Positions 11,500 to 21,179 of a stretch of 64,000 bases of DNA are shown piece after piece (positions within the stretch are counted from its first letter, which is position 1; every line of letters begins with the position of its first letter). Location: positions 21,387,432-21,451,431 of the forward strand of contig OX104113.1 in the NCBI GenBank assembly GCA_944474755.1, written 5' to 3'. The notes under the pieces are model-generated. The model was not told the origin of the DNA and ran no database searches. It worked only from the letters and a program-made list of their open reading frames with translations. Source of the DNA: Limnoperna fortunei (taxonomy: Eukaryota > Mollusca > Bivalvia > Mytilida > Modiolidae). The position numbers and the translations under genes were made by a program.

Positions 11500-13768
11500 A
11501 TGAAGGGAGCTATCGGTCTTCTTTGTCTAGTGTCTGTTTGTTTGTCGGCCCCACTTTCAGGTAAGTCTGCAAATAACCGATGTTACATCATGTAAAAATG
11601 ATAGTTTTATTGGTCATTGGGGATTAGTTTCTTATGTACGTTTATATCAATAGCCCATATGTATTTTGCTGCAATGCTAAGGATTTTCTGCTTTGCACGT
11701 TATACAAGAATCTGTCAATATTAAATATTCGGTTATATGTTGTATACTTTCTAAACCGTAGTAGATAATATAATGATAAATGCATTATATCATCGCATGT
11801 TATAGAGAGGGTTTTTCAACCCACGATGGTAGATGCACTCTCGGAAAGGTGTTGTAAAGTTATAATTCTATTCATGCTGTAATTTATTTATATTACGTGC
11901 TTTGATTGGATAAAAACACTTAAATTACGTCATCTCAGATAATTTATAAATCGATATTACCTCTGAGCGGACTACTCTCAGTATCCAATATAAAACTAGC
12001 ATATCGTAAGGGAGAGGGTACACTGTTTTGTCTGCCGCAATGATTTCTAATTAAATCGATTGAGATTTCGAATACAGTCTAATAATTCTATTCATGCTGT
12101 AATTTATTTATATTAAGTGTTTTGATTGGATAAAAACACTTAAATGGCGTCTTCTCAGATACTTTATATATCGATATTTCCTCTGAGCGGACTACTTTCA
12201 GTATCCAAGGTAAACAAGATGGCGTCCTCCTAGCGCATCGTCAGGGAGAGGGGACAATTTTTTCTCTGCCCCAATGATTTCCAATGAAATCGATTGAGAT
12301 TTCAAATAAATATATAATATAGATACAATTTAGTGTTTCATTTTGTTTTTTTTTTTATATCAATATCTAAAGAACCGCGATTCCTTTGGTACTATGTTTT
12401 GCATATCCCTACGTTTTCCGGTCTAGGTACGTTTTGAGGTCTAGATAGGTTTCTGTAACTGTTTTTGCTGTTTTAAAAGCCGCAACGATTATTTTACAGA
12501 ATTATAAGGATTAAACACTGGGTTTTAGGAAATTATCAATGTGTAAACTCCGGCGACTCCCTCACAAACTTGACATAAAGTCCTTCGGACTTTATTTAGT
12601 TTGTGAGGGAGTCGCCGGAGTTTACACATTGATAATTTCCTAAAACCCAGTGTATAATCCTATAATATAAATAAAAATAGGATTTCATTCTGTTGCTGTT
12701 TTTCTATTAATATAATCAGAACCGTGATTCAAATGATTACCTTTGTTACCGTGTTTGCATATCCCTACGCTTTCCGGCCTTGGTACATTTTAAGTTCTAG
12801 ACGGGTTTTGGTTACTGTTTTTGCAGCCTTAAAAATCGCAACGATTACCCGGTATTTCACAAAACACTGTATTTAATCCTATAAATAATACGGAAAGATT
12901 TGTCTCTAACCATAGTGGGTTGTATGTTTGGAAATGTCACGATACTTCAACGTTAAGGACCCTTTCTTATCGTCCTGATTATAGATAAAATAATGCTCGT
13001 TGATCAATTAGCATCAAATAAAACAGTCAACCAACCAATCGTTTAATACATGAATTATCAGATATAAACGGAGGGGTTTTCAATTACGTTATAGACGGTC
13101 TACGCTCTTATATAGTATGATATAAATGATCAACAAACTTGAATCAAATATACATGTAGTTTATATTTTATGTTATATGTAATTATTTATATAATTTCAT
13201 ATCAGTATGGTTCACAATGTCTAAAGCTCAAATACTTTTACTAGAAGTTACATGTAAAGAATAATGTAAGGAGTGAAAGTCATTTTGTAAATGTAGTTTG
13301 GTTTTCGAATTCAATACTGTTTTCCAGTACATTATCGATCTCTGCACTTGAATTTGGATTTTATTTGTTACAGATGGGACCTTTGACCCTAACGCCTTGA
13401 ATAAGGACTTTGGAACAGGTGGATTTAGTGGAAGTGGATTTGGTACTGGAACCGGAACCGGAACTGGAACTGGAACAGGAACTGGATTTAACCCTGATGC
13501 ACTAAATCAAGGTTTCGGAAATGTTGGTGGAAGTACAGCTGCTCCTGGTTCTGGTGGGTTTGATCCCAACAGTTTTGGTTCCGGAAGTGGGTTTGGTTCT
13601 GGTAGTGGCTTTGGTAGTGGCAGTGGATTTGGCTCAGGCTCAGGAGGTTCCACTGATACTGGTGCTGGTACATTTGATCCAAACAAACAGTTCAACAGTT
13701 TTGGAAGCGGAAGTGGTACTGATGGATCATTTGATCCAAACAAACTAAACAGCTTCGGATCAGGATAA
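11500..13768 (+). CDS. Gene C: secreted Gly-rich FDPN protein, about 151 aa
   Basis: Exon 1 is 11500-11560, a signal peptide (MKGAIGLLCLVSVCLSAP) ending G|GTAAGT in phase 1. Exon 2 is 13374-13768, after TTTGTTACAG. Joined length is 456 bases including stop. The mature chain starts DGTFDPNALN, runs through a (GT)n dipeptide stretch, FNPDALNQ, a long F-G-S-G-[ST]-G repeat, then FDPNKQFN and FDPNKLN, and ends SFGSG. The linkers are almost pure Gly/Ser/Thr, silk-like, and there is no cysteine in the mature part. It is a small member of the cluster. The start is chosen because it is the first ATG after a TATA box and begins a hydrophobic leader. An extracellular structural role is inferred. Confidence 0.83.
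11857..12062 (+). mobile_element. Partial copy of hairpin MITE family
   Basis: It begins ATAATTCTATTCATGCTG and contains GATTGGATAAAAACACTTAA, like the full copy that follows at 12083. It lacks the hairpin end. It lies in the gene C intron. Confidence 0.6.
12083..12660 (+). mobile_element. Hairpin MITE, full-length copy in gene C intron
   Basis: A 430-base unique part is followed by a nearly perfect inverted repeat (arms about 12517-12570 and 12599-12653) containing GTGTAAACTCCGGCGACTCC and its complement, around TAAAGTCCTTCGGACTTTA. The same element occurs inverted at 15184-15748. There is no coding capacity. Confidence 0.8.
12661..12893 (+). mobile_element. Diverged partial copy of the same MITE
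   Basis: It shares the inner region (GCATATCCCTACG, TTTCCGG, ACTGTTTTTGC, CGCAACGATTA) with 12083-12660 and ends AACACTGTATTTAATCC, the family's end word. Confidence 0.6.
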
Positions 13769-13798
13769 AGATTTTAGTTATTGTTCACTTTACACATA

Positions 13799-13804
13799 AA
13801 TAAA
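13799..13804 (+). terminator. Poly(A) signal of gene C
   Basis: AATAAA 30 bases after the gene C stop. Confidence 0.65.
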
Positions 13805-14429
13805 AAATATATAATATATTTAAAATCTTGTTCTTTAAAGTATTGTACACGTTTTTAATTGTCCGCTCTATATGCTGATAATGTTCACATCTGAACACTT
13901 TTGTAGGAATTGATCTATCAAACGCTATTTAGTTCTATATAAACGCAACCCTTTCTAATATAGCTTAAATTTTGCTTGCTACACGTACAACAACAATCAA
14001 TCGTAACCCTTTCCTCCTGACAACATTTATACTGAATGAAATATCATCAAAGTGCTCGATTTTGTATTCGACATTTCCTTTCTGTGGTCGGGTTTTCCAA
14101 CAAACAGTTTGTGTATAATTGGGTACGAACTGTGCGCAATACATGCCGACTTGTTTCTGTATTTATTAGGCACAATTTATATTCAGTCTCTAACGACAGT
14201 AGGAAGACAAAAAAAAACAAAACACAAAGAAAAACAAACAAACAATACAAAACAAGAACAAAGAAACAATCTAGCACATCCGTTCAGTTTAAGATTTCAG
14301 TTTGTCACATCATTCAATAATTCGCGTTCTGGTAACATCTTGGATCGCATTAATTAACAATACAGTGATTTCCCTAATAGTGGATTTTTGTTCACATAAA
14401 AGGCTGATAATGCAGGAATTTCTGGTGGT

Positions 14430-14800
14430 CAAGTTGGGGTTATACCTTAGTTCAATTATGGTATCTTTCAAATAGATAGAGACACATATTCTTAGATTAT
14501 TTTTTAAGGGCTTTCCTCTCGTTCGTGACAGCACGCAGATTACTGGACGGGTATCACTAGTGAAGCAGTACGTGCTCACCCTTCTGGAATACCTGATATT
14601 ACGTCGTTGTTAATAGGTTTTCATGTTGCCTATCTGTTTATTGCATGTTTTGACGAGCGTGTATTGCTTGTTGTGTTTGTGCGTTTTCTGTTAGCCACGG
14701 CTTTTTTAATTTCGTACTTGGATCGTGTTCTTTTGATTCCTCATCGGTATCTTCTTCTTACTTCAAGAACAACAGAGAACACGACATAGCAACATATCAA
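14430..14800 (+). repeat. Retroelement 3'-UTR-like fragment
   Basis: GGACGGGTATCAC, GTACGTGCTCACCCTTCTGG and the GTGTTTGTGCGTTTT-type tail resemble, in order, the sequence that follows the YIDD reverse-transcriptase relic at 47640-47940. It is a diverged copy without the enzyme. The flanking 13805-14429 and 14801-15064 contain nothing I recognise. Confidence 0.4.
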
Positions 14801-15064
14801 TGTAATTAATAAATTACAGTCAAAAATTAACATAAAAAATACAAACAAAAGCAAACAAACAAATACATCATCTCTCGTCTCCAGACACCTTCACAGCACG
14901 TAATACAACCACAAAACAATTAAATACAAATATTTAAAATATAGAAATAACTGACGGAAAATTAACATCGAAGACTAAGGAGTGTTCAGGAAACGATAAG
15001 TTAAGTACAGGCAAAACCGTGGTTAAACAAAAAAAGGGAACACCAACAAAACAAATAGACACAC

Positions 15065-15180
15065 AACATAAAAACAAAAAGTGGGTAGCACGGGGATGAG
15101 TTCAGGTGCTCCGGAACTGTAAGCAACTCATGCTCTACGCGTGACACCCGTCGTATTACTACTGAAGTTTAAAAATCCGG
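15065..15180 (-). repeat. Retroelement 3'-UTR-like fragment, opposite strand
   Basis: On the minus strand GACGGGTGTCACGCG, GAGTTGCTTACAGTTCCGG and AGCACCTGAACTCATCC match the 3' segment after the RT relic at 47640-47760. Confidence 0.45.
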
Positions 15181-15183
15181 TAT

Positions 15184-15748
15184 AGGATTAAACACTGAGT
15201 TTTAGGAAATTATCAATGTGTAAACTCCGGCGACTCACTCACAAACTAAATAAAGTCCGAAGGACTTTATGTCAAGTTTGTGAGGGAGTCGCCGGAGTTT
15301 ACACATTGATAATTTCCTAAAACACTGTGTTTAATCCTTATAATTCTGTGAAATAATCGTTACGATTTTTAAAACAGCAAAAACAGTTACAGAAACCCAT
15401 CTAGACCTCAAAACGTACCTAGGCAGGAAAGCGTAGGTATTTGCAAAACATAGTACCAAAGGAATCGCGGCTCTGGAAAAACATAATGAAATACTAAATT
15501 GTTATTATATTTTATTTTATTTGAAATCTTAATCGATTTAATTGGAAATCAAATGGGGCAGAGAAAACATTATCCGCTCTCCCTAACGATGCGCTAGAAG
15601 GACGCCATCTTGTTTACATTGGATACAGAAAGTAGTCCGCTTAGAGGAAATATCGATATATAAATTATCTGAGAAGACGCCATTTAAGTGTTTTTATCCA
15701 ATCAAAACACTTAATATAAATAAATTACAGCATGAATAGAATTATTAA
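15184..15748 (-). mobile_element. Hairpin MITE, second full copy, inverted
   Basis: This is the reverse complement of the element at 12083-12660, including the hairpin (15184-15339) and the end word AATTCTATTCATGCTG. The two full copies face opposite ways about 2.5 kb apart and flank exon 2 of gene C. Confidence 0.8.
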
Positions 15749-16575
15749 CTAATAATACCCGGGGTAGTCATAGTTCATTAAGAAGGGAAAGTGATTACGA
15801 CAAACGTAACAAATAAAAAAATCTTGGTTGTGTTGTACAAAATCAAACAGGCAATAAACATATTTTAAAAACGTGAACACCATTCCTCAATGAATGTGTC
15901 GTGTTATCAATTCCTTCTCCGTATAGATTTAGGTACTTTGGATCTATTTTGTACTAATCAGTCATACAAAATACACTTTTTGTGTACTGTATCTTTTGTT
16001 TTACTGGAGAACGACTAATAAATTTTGTAAATATTTATATGACTAATGTTGTATACAATAGCTGGATGATCCTTCTGTATGCATGAGAAGGATTATTAGA
16101 AGACTCTTATTTGTTCATTTAAATAGTTACGTATAATAGAACCCGCCTAGTATATACTCTAACAAATAAAGATACTTTCATGCCACTAATAATCTCCTTT
16201 TTGAAACATATTCTTGATATTGTATTGCAATTTTAAGTAAAGTTTTGCATCTCAAACGTAAGGTGTAAGCCATGTTTGGATGGAAAGACACGATATGAAC
16301 TAGTGTACTAGTAAAATTAGTTTAAACATATTTTATCTCAACAATAACAGACATGGTTAACCAGACATATACATACATAAACAAAAAGGATTCGAAACAT
16401 GCTTATAGAAGCATATATCAAGTCCGTTTCCTAATTATTGAAAATAAAGAGTACTACTTTATAAAGACATGTGAACATGGTACATGAAGGAAATAAGTTT
16501 ATATAATTAACTAGTTTAGACCATGTTCTTTCTTATCATACGCTAGTACACATGTACTATGTCTATGTCTACGAT

Positions 16576-16730
16576 TCACCCCGGTTAATGAAGCTAGACC
16601 GCTGGACATAGTGCAGGCGAATTGGTGCCACAGTGTCACAACGGTGTGAGTTCGAATCCCGCTGAGGGAAAGCAAAAATTTGACAGTGTTAAAAATCTAA
16701 TTCAAACAGTGTTGGGCTTAATTTGTAGAC

Positions 16731-16735
<5 letters not shown>
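16576..16735 (+). mobile_element. tRNA-derived SINE head
   Basis: GAGTTCGAATCCCGCTGAGGG is a tRNA B-box/T-arm sequence, followed by TTTGACAGTGTTAAAAATCT. Two copies of the same family lie on the minus strand at 44955-45095 and 45340-45560. It is a SINE, not a tRNA gene: no acceptor stem closes and the family shares the non-tRNA body. Confidence 0.7.

Positions 16736-16773
<38 letters not shown>
16732..16773. repeat. (TA)n microsatellite
   Basis: About 20 TA dinucleotides between the SINE head and the hammerhead-like motif. Confidence 0.95.
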
Positions 16774-16775
<2 letters not shown>

Positions 16776-16814
16776 ATCTCCTAATAAAGAATATCTTAAA
16801 CATTTAGAGTTAAA

Positions 16815-16858
16815 CGCCACTGATGAGTCTTGAAAAGACGAAACGCGCGTCTGGCGTA
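16815..16858 (+). ncRNA. Hammerhead-ribozyme-like motif
   Basis: CTGATGA (16820-16826) is followed by a perfect 5-bp stem II (GTCTT/AAGAC with a GAA loop), GAAA (16840-16843), and a stem III of CGC/GCG enclosing a 7-base loop, ending in TA with a possible cleavage site after 16858. These are the conserved core elements of a hammerhead in the usual order. Stem I is weak in what I can read, so activity is uncertain. Such motifs are known in Penelope-like elements and in related short repeats of bivalves. The order SINE head, TA run, hammerhead suggests a composite element. Confidence 0.6.
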
Positions 16859-17339
16859 ATGACTTTGTCACCTTGGTAATTTTGATAACATTTTCTTGGA
16901 ATATTTGAGCAAAGCCGAGTAACAGCGCGTCCCCGGTGGGGTGTGCTATGTATGGAAGTTTTGTGTTCAGTTGGAGTGAGAAAGTTTAGGATCAATAAGT
17001 TATGACTTGTTTACGTTATTTATTTATATTGACATTCAATGACTAAGGCCATTCGTTTTTCAGTCTGTGTCTAGATTTGACAAGAAATATGTATACACTT
17101 ACCCATACTGGTTTAAACTGCCTCAGACTTGGCCTCAGACTTGCATGTTCTTTTCCAACGAACCACCTTTTGTCTAGGCTAAATCAAGCTTTTACTGCTC
17201 CTTATCTCGTCTTTAGTGATTAATAGTCTCAATTTACTTCCTTAAGAAAGTAAATAATCGTGTAAATAAATACTACGTTTTTAGAATTTGAACCAATTTT
17301 GTGAAAAATACCAAGAATAAGTTTTTTTGAGTTAAGGGA

Positions 17340-18000
17340 CGATTACAAATCCTGATTTAGACAAACATAAACAACAAAACAACACCAACTGAAATTGAGT
17401 AACACAATAAAAACAATGTGTGCACTCAGGTACTCCGGACGAGTAAGCAGTGCCTGCATGCCTCTAATTAGACACCCGACCAGTTACTTATCGTTATGTT
17501 TATGAAAAGTGAAATCCAGGAATAGGAAAGACTACCTATGACTCGAATTTTCCTATTGTTTTTGGGAGATCGATTTCCCATAACGATCAATCAAGTCATT
17601 GACGACCATAGAACTTCTAGTGATAATATCAACCTAGGTATAACTAAACCATTTGAGTATTTTAATAGTCAACAGCAGTGACCGGTTTGGAAAATTGGAA
17701 TACCGATCGCAGGATTTAGCATAACCCATCGATCGTGAAATGTACACAACAGCTTATTTTGTAGTTTTCCCCGAGTCTACTTCTAGAATAAGGTCTATAC
17801 TAAAAGGCCGACCTAAGCTGTGCTATAGGGTAGATTGAACGCATATAGTCACTGAATTAAGCATTGTTCAAGGGCAAGACATCGTCAATATAGCCGAGTG
17901 TAAAATTAAAGGTCTAGGAACTCAGCTTTATAAGAGTACAAAAAAGCCCAACGAGGAGAGGAGCAAAATTAGTACCAATGGGAATACCAAAAGTTGAAAA
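17340..18000 (-). pseudogene. YIDD-type reverse transcriptase relic with 3' UTR
   Basis: On the minus strand, from about 17990 down, one reads GIPIGT-N-F-AP (RT motif B region), FNFTL-GYIDD (catalytic motif C) and, further on, a DLIDRYGKS segment, with several stops and shifts. Then comes a 3' segment with GGGTGTCTAATTAGAGGC. The same protein and UTR occur at 47160-47940. It is a dead retroelement; the exact clade is uncertain (perhaps Penelope/Naiad-related). Confidence 0.65.
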
Positions 18001-18251
18001 ATTTTCAACAAATATGCCAATTTTACCAGCGCCTTTTAAAACAACACTTCAGAACTTCAACATTACAAGTTTTAATTTCTAATTTGTCAACGTAAAATTA
18101 AAACTTATTTTTTTTAATGCCATTAAAAAATGAAGAATGTGAACATGATATTACCATCTAATGTACTAGTATATGAAACTGACATGCGGTTTTACTAAAC
18201 GGGTTTAATTTGTATACAATTTTAAATTTTGAAAATTCTTTAACCCCTGTG

Positions 18252-18560
18252 AGAATTTTACCGGATATTTAAACTAAATTGAGGTCCTTATACTACGACG
18301 GCTTATTCGTGCCAAACAACAAAAAGAAAAAAAAATTATTTTGTTTGTACGGTTTATTAAATCGTTTGTACGATTTATTAATCCGTTTGTACGGTTTATT
18401 AAATCGTTTGTACGATTTATTAATCCGTTTGTACGATTTATTAAATCGTTTGTACGTTTTTAGATCGTTTAATACTGTACAAGTTAAGTGTTTTATTTAA
18501 AAACACTTAAATTATACAGTGTAAGGACCTCAGTCTAGTTTTAATATCCGGTAAAATTCT
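18252..18560. mobile_element. Small inverted-repeat element with an internal tandem array
   Basis: The ends are about 39-bp terminal inverted repeats: 18252-18290 begins AGAATTTTACCGGATATT and runs to GAGGTCCTTA, and 18522-18560 is its complement with few differences. Inside, 18341-18460 is a tandem array of a TTTGTACGRTTTATTAA word. A small hairpin (TTAAGTGTTTTA) lies near the right end. It has no coding capacity. Just right of it, at about 18580-18680, a VGIPMDT stretch resembles an RT fragment. Confidence 0.75.
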
Positions 18561-19022
18561 TAAATTTGTCATGTATTTTTTTCAACTGTTGGTATTCCAA
18601 TGGATACTTATTTAATTGATTATATGATTTTGAGTTTTTATGAACGAATCCAGAAAAAGGGGAAAAAATTTACCGCCGTCTTTGTGCCATCATATACATT
18701 TTTATTAATTGACCATATGGCCAAAATTGAGATTGGAAAGGTCTGCATGAAATTAATGAAAAAGGCAAAGATACTTTGGACTTTAGACTGAAATATGTAT
18801 GTGAAATGTATAAAAAAATAAGGAACAATGGCAGTCGTTTCGCCGTCCACAGTCTTAACATAGGGTAGACGGGAAATGTACCATCTGTATGTGACACCAA
18901 AAAGCGATAGAACCGTGAACAAATAAAAATACCTTTCAAATATCATAGTATAGTGTAATGCTCAATTCTAAAAAAGGATCCATGTACTTGTATGCTATCA
19001 GAACTATTGATATGATTATCTG

Positions 19023-19030
19023 TATATGTA
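19023..19030 (+). promoter_or_regulatory. TATA box of gene D
   Basis: TATATGTA, 68 bases before the gene D start codon. Confidence 0.4.
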
Positions 19031-19097
19031 GAGTTTATCTGACCCATTTGTCACATCGACAGATGGTATAGTGGCAGACTGTGTATAGACTGGTAAA

Positions 19098-19767
19098 ATG
19101 AAGACTTGGATATTTTTGGCGATTTTAGCACCAGCATGTTTCTGTGGTAAGCCATTACATATTCAGTTACCTATCTTTTGAATAAATACATCTTTTACAA
19201 TTTTCAAATACAATTTTCATTCAGAAATCATGACACTGATATTTGAAGCTTTAAAATCGTCTTTGTCTATTGTCTTGTACATCGACACATGAATTACGGC
19301 AATATGTATATGTATATTGAAAAGTGTGTTCTTACCATGAATGTTAATGCTGGTAAAATAAAGAAATTAATGTATAAACAAAAATTAACCTATAATTAGT
19401 TTTTCTTGCATGCACTTTCCTCTAAATTAGTCAAATCCGAAAATATGCATGATTTTAACAGTCTTGGATTGAACAGATAAATTCTTTTGTAGCTACCCTC
19501 GATTTGTTCAACCCCTCTGGGACATCGAGTTTCGACCCCAACAAAATGCCAGCTGGACAGTTCAGTCCGAATACAGGAGCAGGAACTTTTGACCCAAACA
19601 GTCTTGGAGCTGGAAAATTCGACCCTAACTCAGTCGGAGCTGGAACATTTGACCCTAACTCTATGGGTGCGGGATCCTTCCAACCAAACTCAATGGGAGC
19701 AGGCACATTTGACCCAAATAAAGCACCTTCTGCTAATTTTGATCCAAGCGCATTTGGAAAGAAATAA
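19098..19767 (+). CDS. Gene D: small secreted FDPN-repeat protein, about 107 aa
   Basis: Exon 1 is 19098-19146, a signal peptide (MKTWIFLAILAPACFC) ending G|GTAAGC in phase 1. Exon 2 is 19493-19767, after TTCTTTTGTAG. Total is 324 bases including stop. The mature chain begins ATLDLFNPSG and is a regular repeat of about 10 residues, [FS]-[DQS]-PN-[ST]-x-GAG, seven or eight times: FDPNKMPAG, FSPNTGAG, FDPNSLGAG, FDPNSVGAG, FDPNSMGAG, FQPNSMGAG, FDPNKAPS. It ends FDPSAFGKK, a tail shared with genes E and F. It is the cleanest example of the family's repeat. Function is not known; an extracellular structural protein is inferred. Confidence 0.83.
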
Positions 19768-19768
19768 A
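19763..19768 (+). terminator. Poly(A) hexamer overlapping the gene D stop
   Basis: AATAAA formed by the last sense codon, the TAA stop and the next base. No better signal is seen nearby, so the 3' UTR may be only about 15-25 bases. Confidence 0.45.
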
Positions 19769-19943
19769 AACATTTGAACTTTATATTAATTATTTTTTTA
19801 TTACCGAAATATGTGACAGTAGAAATCTATTGAATCACACTATGTAACACATGGTTCTAATTTTTGGTTAAAATCTCAGAATTGTGTGCAGACGAGGAGA
19901 ATTGCTGCCTCCATACAATATATTAAGTGCTTTAATATACAAT

Positions 19944-20083
19944 TACGGCCCTTGGAAGAGGTGAATATCTAAAATTGTCAACCAGAGGTGGGGTTATTTC
20001 CCTGAGGGCTTTAGCCCGAGGGAAATAACCCCAGCGAGGTTGACAATTTTGATATTCACTGAATTCAAGGGCCGTAACTGTTT
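19944..20083. mobile_element. Palindromic MITE
   Basis: A long hairpin: ACGGCCCTTGG, TCAACC and GGGGTTATTTCCCT on the left are matched by AGGGAAATAACCCC, GGTTGACAATTTT and CAAGGGCCGT on the right, around GAGGGCTTTAGCCC. Just beyond it, TTATTATACC (about 20082) and GGTATAATAA (about 20340) could be the ends of a larger host element. Confidence 0.7.
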
Positions 20084-20999
20084 TATTATACCGATCAAAC
20101 AGTGGACTGGAATATCATATGCTGTGTATTTGTGTTTTTATCATGTTTATGTTGAAACTTGTTTATTTCAAGGGTTATTCACCAAGAGTTATTCACCGGT
20201 GAATAATAGGGTTATTCAATGGACATGGGTTTTTGAAAAGGTTATTCAACTTTTGTACGAATTACAAGAAAAATACCCAGATTATTTCACGTCACGTGAC
20301 CTTATTTCATCCAATTAAATCAATTACTAATTCAGTAAGGTATAATAACAAAAATTAACAACGAAGGCGTAATGAAAATCATTTATTTTATTAAAATTTG
20401 CATATTTAATGTTATCGACATAGAGCTACACATTTTAATTGGCCGTAACGTGACACAGTTTCAGGGTGGGGGGATTGTTGCGGGGATAAGCACCGTGTGT
20501 AAACATAGTAACGTTCAAGTGTAAATCAAGTTTTTTTTTTACATAAGTTACGTTTGTTCAAATCAATACATTTACAAATAATTATTATACAAGTATTTGT
20601 ATTCCTGTCATTGTTTTTTAGACATTATTCGGGTAATGAATTGTAATACAGGTGGGGAATGAATACTAGACAAATTAAATATTGGCGGAAGACTGACACA
20701 AATTCACAAATAATTCAACGTCTCACGAAATGCAGAAAAAACGGAAATAAAATTAACAAATATAAAAAATACAACATTGTTTATTTGAAAGCGAATTACA
20801 TACCCGTATTTAAAAACAAGATTTTAATTTCTTTTTAATGAGAGATAATGTGGCTTCAAATACATTACTATCAATAAAAACAAGTTTAAAATTACCTCAC
20901 TTTGGCAGATGTTTGATTCTTTCGTTGCGAAAATGGTTACAGGTGTATATAACGAAGAACTAAGATCTACAGAATAATTTGGTCATACACAACTAATTT

Positions 21000-21170
21000 C
21001 ATTAGTACCGGAGGTATCAATAGTCAAGACTGAGTTCGACCCATACTGCCAGGTTTTTTTTGTGTGTCGAAGTTTGGAGGTTTTCACAGAATAATTCCCA
21101 TCCAATGATGATATCCACGCCATGATATAGTTAAAAAATCTCAAAGTGGCGTTAAACCATAAAAAACAAA
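21000..21170 (+). mobile_element. Diverged SINE
   Basis: GAGTTCGACCC resembles a B box, and the end CGCCATGATATAG...AAGTGGCGTTAAACC is the tail shared with 25690-25915 and 46290-46440. Confidence 0.5.
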
Positions 21171-21179
21171 CAAACAAAA

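Noticed and set aside
13488..13748. Overlapping frames on both strands in gene C exon 2
   Set aside because: Low-complexity Gly/Ser codons leave every frame open; only one frame connects to a signal exon.
14036..14357. Several 76-101 codon frames on both strands
   Set aside because: Mutually overlapping, composition follows the base sequence, and the region adjoins retroelement UTR fragments.
18638..18946. Overlapping minus-strand frames of 89 and 102 codons
   Set aside because: No motif or splice context, and two frames open at once in AT-rich DNA argues for chance.
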